A stretch of 64,000 nt of DNA, taken from Ditylenchus dipsaci. Taxonomy: Eukaryota > Nematoda > Chromadorea > Rhabditida > Anguinidae. Below the pieces are notes generated by a model. The model worked only from the letters and a program-made list of their open reading frames with translations, searched no databases and was not told where the DNA came from. The position numbers and the translations under genes were made by a program. Within the stretch, counting starts at the first letter, position 1. Each line of letters opens with the position of its first letter. The DNA lies in the NCBI GenBank assembly GCA_004194705.1, contig SADC01000252.1, forward strand, positions 49,175 to 113,174. Reading direction: 5' to 3'. This document shows positions 58,733-64,000 of this stretch, one piece after another.

Positions 58733-59837
58733 TTATATTCTTTTCCTCTCACTGGCGGTCTCACCGTATTCCTAAATTTTCAAAATTATTAATTAGGTTA
58801 TAATCAAGAAGAAGAATACTGACCATGCACATCCGCAAGTGATCTTTCATTAGATCAATGTCATTGAACATCATCACGCAGCGATTCTTTTCCCACCTTA
58901 CAGTAGTACTCTCCCAATATATCATGGATGTACTTCTTTAGCTCATCAGCTGACTTTTGATCGAGAAGAAGAAGTAGATGGGACGCAGTCTGACTATTTG
59001 TCATTTGCTTGTTGAGAGAAGATGGGGCATTCACGTTTGAACCACGGAAGTAGCAGCTGTAGATAAGCACGTAATGAGAGGCATAGGAACACTCAGGAGC
59101 ATGAGAGCTGATCCAGAACCATCTGAAACGAATTCAAAGGAAACTGAGGGAAGCCGGAGATTCTTGAGTAAACGGCGAAGGGGTCTTGAGTGTGAACTGA
59201 TCCTCTGAAATAAAGAAGCGGATGAAAAAGGAATAAGGTAACAACAAAATACCCGTTGCCGGACATCACCTGATTGCCTATATAAGCCAAAGGAGTAGGA
59301 AACATGTCGATCGCTTGTACCGCTGGAGTCAAAAACTGCGACAATTGGAAACCGGTGGCTTGAACAGACTGCAAGATTAGAACGCATTGGATGAGCCTAA
59401 AAAACTCCTTAATCCTTCCAAAATTGTCTTTTCTAAAAGTTCACTCTGTATTCTTTTTTGATCAAGATATTCAACTGGGGCTGACAGTCGGCGAAGATTT
59501 GCCTTCATAGCAGTCTCAGTTTCCAAGATTTCCTGACGCATATTCCACACCTTCATCTGGTCGATAGGGAACAAGAACACGCATATCCTCAGAAATAGCA
59601 AATGTCTGCTGCTCGAGAATAGGTTTAAGTGCCACTCCTTTCTGAAAAAAATCTATCAAGAAGTGATAAAAAAAGCGGCCCTACTGATTCTTCCATCGAA
59701 GCCAGTCATGAACTTGCGGATCTCATTCTCGATATCGTACTTGATGTCATCTGCATTTCTTGTACTCTTCATCGGACCCGAACTCGAGAACTTGATCCAA
59801 GAGTTGCTTCAAAGAGAAAGTCGATATTATCAGTCAT
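58733..59837 (-). CDS. Unrecognised multi-exon gene
   Basis: Minus-strand exons with consistent splice sites: 59695-59837 (from an ATG at an acceptor; LLDQVLEFGSDEEYKKC, IENEIRKFMTGFDGRIS), 59253-59641 (ALKPILEQQTFAISEDMRVL, DQMKVWNMRQEILETETAMK, then in a shifted frame LIQCVLILQSVQATGFQLSQ and AIDMFPTPLAYIGNQVMSGN), about 58824-59204 (QKSADELKKYIHDILGEYY, RCVMMFNDIDLMKDHLRMCM) and 58733-58771 (EYGETASERKRI, TAA). AATAAA overlaps the stop region. The product is largely helical, without signal peptide or clear membrane segments, and at least three single-base frame changes are needed. I cannot assign a family. Coding evidence is splice sites plus protein-like composition in several blocks. Confidence 0.5.
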
Positions 59838-60139
59838 CTAAATTAAAAAATGATTTAACCGTGAATGAGAGATTGTCAAATTCTTTTTTTCAAGAGCAGT
59901 GGACCTTGGTCACATAGAATAATTTGCAGTCTGCACGGTGAGTAAATTGCAGCACATCTTTCCAGATATAGCAGTCAATTTAATAGCTGTTTCCAGCTTA
60001 ATAAACAGGCATATCAAATAATTTTTCTGTTGGCAGCATAGTGAGACAATTGATAAATGTTAATGTGTACCAAATATTATGCTGGAATGACAGCTTTATT
60101 TATTGAGTAATGACCGGAGTTATTTGCCAGCTAAAAAAA

Positions 60140-60413
60140 TTTGGACAAGGATAATCGGCTCTCTCCTGTTATATCCAACTGTTACATCTAAAAATGGTTC
60201 TAGTTTTATCAGGTTCTCGCCAAAGTTCAGCAAGGTTTTAGCCTTTTAGTTCAATTATTTATGATACAATACTTCAGGCTTTCCTCTAATACTATATGGA
60301 AAATAACAAAATTTAAATGAAAAAGCTAGAACCGTGCTAGACTTTTGGAGAACCGGATAACTAGACCATTTTTAGATGTAACAGTTTTGGATATACAGGA
60401 GAGCCGGATAATC
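60140..60413. mobile_element. Inverted repeat, CCGGCTCTCCTGTATATCCA ends
   Basis: GATAATCGGCTCTCTCCTGT at the left pairs with ACAGGAGAGCCGGATAATCA at the right, and GTTACATCTAAAAATGG with CCATTTTTAGATGTAAC. A small foldback; a 72-codon minus-strand ORF crosses its right end. Confidence 0.65.
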
Positions 60414-60595
60414 ACGTTGTACAATTATTCTTTTCTGCCAATTTAAAACTGTTTTTCTTGAACTTTCTGCACACTTCAGTGGTCTTCTTGATTCTAAGAC
60501 GTCACAATTACAAGTTATTTGACCGGAAATAGACACTGGTATCACTTCGTGAATCAACCAAATGTGCAAATCTAAGATTTTCATGGCCATTTTAC

Positions 60596-61560
60596 AGTCA
60601 AACTCCGTTGATGCTTCGCCGTTTTGGTGGTACTTTCTTTTAGCGTCAAAAGACGCTTTTTCTCGTCAAAATACGCATTCTAGCGTCAAATACTTTTTTC
60701 TAGCGTCAAAAATACGCCATTCTAGCGTCAAACTTCTAGCGGTCAAATTTTTTCTAGCGAAAATACGTTTTGCTAGCGTCAAAATACGCCATCTAGCGTC
60801 AAAATACGCTATTCTAGCTCAATAGCAGACCCTTTTCATCTGCCATCAAATGAATTTTTGCCGTGAAATGCTTTTCTGCTGTAATGCTTTTTCTGCCATA
60901 AAATACTTCTTTCTACTTCAAACTTCCACTGTCAAAGATGTGGTCGTTTTTCCTGTTTTATTTCCTTTTCATTCTACTCAATCCCTATTCCACATCTTCA
61001 AATATATACTCTACCACACATGTTCAGACCAGACAATTTTATTCCAAATACCACACTCCAAGAACAAAGCGATAACAATGAAACAAAACATATGGACATA
61101 GCACATCCTCTCTTCACAGCAGGCCAAACAGTAACAGCAGCTAAAGTATAGTTACGAGTTTCGCTGTAGCTGTGGACTACCAGACATACCAGACAAAACA
61201 ATAAACACGAACTTGGTCCATATCCTTTGTTCAGCTGCATCCATTGTTCGAGGCATTTTTCTTCAAAGTGGGCGATAGGATGATAGTTCAGACCAAATTG
61301 ACGCTTTCTCACTTGTCCAATCTCAATGAAGGCTTCCGTGTTGGCTGATCAACTGAAATTAAGAATGAACACCCGTGAAACACATAAACAAGAAATGGCA
61401 TATGAGAACACAATTTAGCTAGAATAGCGTATTTTGACGCTAGAAAAATTTTGACGCTAGAAAAAAGTATTTTGGCGCTAGAAAGCGTCTTTTAAAGCTA
61501 GAAAAAGTATTACTCCGCCGTTTGAGGCTGAACTTACAAGGAACCCCACGAGCTGTAAAA
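60596..61560. mobile_element. Element with iterated TAGCGTCAAAATACGC arms
   Basis: The left arm (60596-60830) has about nine TTCTAGCGTCAAAATACGCC-like units; the right arm (61420-61560) has the complement, GCGTATTTTGACGCTAGAAA. Outer ends share CGCCGTTTTG / AACGGCGGAGTA text. The interior (60835-61415) is unique and holds one 104-codon minus-strand ORF. Confidence 0.7.
60998..61312 (-). CDS. ORF inside the TAGCGTC-armed element
   Basis: 104 codons: a charged N-terminal part (HFEEKCLEQWMQLNKGYGPS) followed by hydrophobic segments. The open frame continues a little upstream without an ATG (IEIGQVRKRQFGLNYH). No family recognised. It may be a decayed transposase, captured cargo or chance. Its interest lies in its position between matched arms. 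Confidence 0.25.
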   Translation of the reverse strand: MRKRQFGLNYHPIAHFEEKCLEQWMQLNKGYGPSSCLLFCLVCLVVHSYSETRNYTLAAVTVWPAVKRGCAMSICFVSLLSLCSWSVVFGIKLSGLNMCGRVYI

Positions 61561-61734
61561 CGGAATTAGCATATTTTGAGCTTTATATTGTAGAGCATAT
61601 AGGATTTCCGGCTTTTTTCCCCCACAGAAAGAAAAATCAAATCTGGGACTCGAAAAACGTGTGACAATAAACCAAATTGCCTTGCCCCTCCCCCCTGTGG
61701 ATTTTTCGAAAAATATCTAATACAGTCAAGCCTT

Positions 61735-61815
61735 ACAGTCGAGTCTCGTAATCCGGCACCCTCGGACCTGTTCTTGGGGCCGGATTAGCGGGGGTGCGGA
61801 TAACGAGGGTGCTTC
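61735..61815. mobile_element. Solitary Tc1-type end
   Basis: ACAGTCGAGTCTCGTAATCC followed by GGCACCCTCGGACC and a complementary GGCCGGATTAGCGGGGGTGC, but no closing GACTGTA. A truncated member of the CAGTC group. Confidence 0.5.
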
Positions 61816-62539
61816 TAGGATGATCGCCACTTGGCGTCATTTTTTGGTTATGCTAAGCTTTCATTTAGCACAATACCTGTGAAAGAAGGAGGGAGTGTTT
61901 CATTATTTATTAAAAAGAGATGTCTTTATATCAAACGTCGACCGTACATAGAAAGGCACTGAAATTTATCAGGTTGGTCAGAAAGTTCGCAACTACCATG
62001 AACACATTTGTTTTGACCTTTTTTAACTGAACCGTCTTTTAACCTTTCTTAAATTATAGCGATTCGATAAAAAATAAATCATTCATAATTATTCAGTAAC
62101 AAATTTATCATTTTAATCATCTTGTTCCATACTTATCCACCATCGACGAATGAAATCGTCAGCCGCACATAGAAACAACGAAAAGTTGTAGCATTCTGAA
62201 CCATTCTGGAATGTTCTCAATTAGAGTCTAACTGTTGTTTTTCAGTAATTTAACTGCTTTAGGCAAGTAAAAGATATTTTCGTTGAAGGAGAAAACAAGA
62301 CAAAAAAAAATATATCTAGACAAAAAATAGCAAAATTTGACTTTTTGGATAGGAAAGACCAGGGTAGAGTCCCTTACATACGTGTGTTTTGAGAAATTCG
62401 CCGTTTTGAAATGGGCATAACTTTTTTCCAAAGACGTTTTTCGAATTGATGTTTCTGCCAATCGTTTTCTCTTGACGGGCAGTTTCGTTTAGTGTATAGT
62501 GTCAAAACACGATTTTTGTTTGGTCCCCCTTGTGGTTCT

Positions 62540-64000
62540 GGACCCGTGTCAATATCGAATTAGTGACTAAATATTTAGACACTAAATAAAAGTGGCAATT
62601 TGGTAGTCAATATAGAAACTAACTCTAATATTTAGACTCTACTTTTTGGGTAGTCACTAAACAATTAAAATTCTAGCATGCCACACTCTAAATATTTAGC
62701 GTACGAATATCGATTCGGAGTTTAGATTTGCAAGTGGCATGCTAACTCTAAATATTTAGTCGTAGTCAATATACAGCTACAGCAATTACACCCCCATAGA
62801 CTTTATTTTACAGATAACCTCAAATTACACATCAAAATATTCCCTAACAATTCCTTCTCTCTTGAATTCAGTCACTTGACGTCCTTGGTAGACTTCTTCC
62901 TCAGGTTGGTCATCACCGATTCTTCGTCTTCTCTGGCTCAGGCATGCGCAGATCTACAGCAAGATTGTGCAAGACAGCAGTTGAGGACCACATTAGCCAT
63001 ATGCTCCAAGCCGAGGCGGACTTCACTATGTAAAATGGCAAAACGGCGCTTCCACTGCCGATCCTCTGCTCCACACCGACCCTTGTTCTCTTGTGTGCTT
63101 TATTGTACCTAAATGAAGATGGTTTGCAATTAATTCCGGCTACCAGTATGCGTTTATTCCAACCTTATCTCACTAGCCAACGACGGTCTGAGGAAAGGAG
63201 TCATTAACCACTTCCTGCGCGGGTAGCCTGAATCGCCCAAAAGCACACCACTAATTTCGTTGTTTTGGAAGGATCCCACAGAAGCTTGAACGAAGAATAT
63301 GTGAGTCATGTGCGCACCCGGATGCCGGCGACACATTTGTGAATTGACCTCTGAGTTGACCACCACCTAAAGAGCAAAATAAGCCTGATCATAGAAGTGA
63401 AATATTTAAAGAGATTACTTGACATTTATTGTGGCGATTTTTCCGGTTTAATAGTCCTCTCAACGTCCTGACTCGGCGCTTGAATGTAGATGTGCGTTCC
63501 ATCGATTAGGCCACCATGCTTGAAAGCGTTTCTAAAACGTTTACATTTAAGAATTGAAATTTTTCCTAAAATCACAGTAGACGCAAAAAAACTATGACAG
63601 GAAGAAGGAGCGTTTAAAAGTTGGCCTAGGAACGTTAATATAAAAATAGACCGAAGCGGTAAAAGATGACGAAAATTGGGTTGGAAGTTGAGACTAAACT
63701 AATTTAGACAGCCCCCACCGCCCCACTTTTTAAAAAGGAAAAATAGAGTTTAGTCTCTATATTGACTACGAAAAGTGGAGTTTAGACTCCGTTTTGACTA
63801 CGAAAGTAGACTCTAAAAAAGTAGAGTCTAAACTTTAGAGTCCAATTATATTGACTACAAAATTCTAAATATTTAGTGACTAAATAAAAAGTGGGATAGA
63901 CGGCGATATTGACTACGACTAATTTTTCTCGAATTTAGAATTTAGAGTTTAGATGCACTTGCTAAATTCTAAACTCTAATTCGATATTGACTACGGGTCC
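62540..64000. mobile_element. PIF/Harbinger-type element, right end at the window edge
   Basis: The left terminus GGACCCGTGTCAATATCGAA (62540) and right terminus TTCGATATTGACTACGGGTCC, ending at base 64000, are inverted. Both subterminal regions repeat CTCTAAATATTTAGTC and TAGTCAATAT. The interior carries a Harbinger transposase on the minus strand. The target duplication cannot be checked because the window stops at the terminus. Confidence 0.75.
62872..63534 (-). pseudogene. PIF/Harbinger (HARBI1-like) transposase, N-terminally truncated and frameshifted
   Basis: DDE_Tnp_4-type nuclease. Minus-strand exon 1 (about 63417-63534) gives GGLIDGTHIYIQAPSQ, then a one-base shift to ATINVK at a donor. 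Exon 2 begins at 63366 and gives VVNSEVNS, HIFFVQASVGSF, then GVLLGDSGYPRRKWLMTPFL, then HKRTRVGVEQRIG, then in another frame TAVLHNLAVDLRMPEPE, and stops at 62872. The three catalytic acidic residues expected for the family are visible: D of IDGTH, D of GDSGYP and E of RVGVEQ. Only about 200 of the usual 350 or so residues are present, because the DNA upstream to the element end is too short for the rest. It is therefore a deleted copy. Confidence 0.8.

Noticed and set aside
1..64000. Endogenous viral or retroviral genes
   Set aside because: No reverse transcriptase, integrase, capsid or polymerase blocks were seen in any frame, and no long terminal repeats.

Overview
This is an A+T-rich eukaryotic nuclear window, most likely from an invertebrate animal. 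Genes have short canonical GT..AG introns. The proteins recognised are an animal-type membrane adenylyl cyclase (closest to ADCY9), a class A neuropeptide-type G-protein-coupled receptor, ribosomal protein S17 and a histone H4-like protein. Interstitial copies of TTAGGC-type sequence would fit a nematode, but they lie inside repeats, so I leave the phylum open. Conserved exons repeatedly lose single bases, mostly in short homopolymers, while staying homologous in the next frame. There is also a 17-base N gap at 39098-39114. Together these suggest an incompletely polished long-read assembly, so frameshifts here are weak evidence for pseudogenes.

Layout. 1-1340: small inverted-repeat elements. 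1372-5428: the RPS17 gene (2456-3091, +), enclosed by two nested sets of inverted repeats. 6055-6226: the 3' end of a possible zinc-finger gene (-). 7381-9933: nine + strand exons of the C-terminal catalytic (C2) half of an ADCY9-like cyclase, ending at a stop codon. 10-31 kb: no convincing gene, but dense foldback and miniature transposons plus a 1.4-kb minisatellite of 21-base units. 31824-39097: a GPCR in six exons covering TM1 to TM7, its tail lost in the N gap. 44200-57357: exons for the N-terminal membrane half and the start of the C1 catalytic domain of an ADCY9-like cyclase (+). One intron of about 10 kb in that gene holds a nest of transposons, including two oppositely oriented copies of a 2.46-kb element that each carry an intron-containing histone H4-like gene. 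58733-59837: an unrecognised multi-exon gene (-). 60596-61560: an iterated-motif element with a small ORF. 62540-64000: a PIF/Harbinger element with a frameshifted transposase (-).

The main theme is the repeat architecture. At least a dozen unrelated families share one plan: long inverted arms built from many copies of a short G+C-rich motif separated by A+T spacers (for example ATCCGCGGAT, GTCGCGCGAC, TGACACTGACA, TTTACGCCCTCAAAT, TAGCGTCAAAATACG). Several have clear 8-bp target duplications. Two of these elements enclose host-type genes, the histone H4-like gene and apparently RPS17. I regard this as the most interesting system in the window. The cyclase and the receptor would belong to the same signalling theme (peptide receptor, G protein, cAMP), but nothing here shows they are functionally linked.
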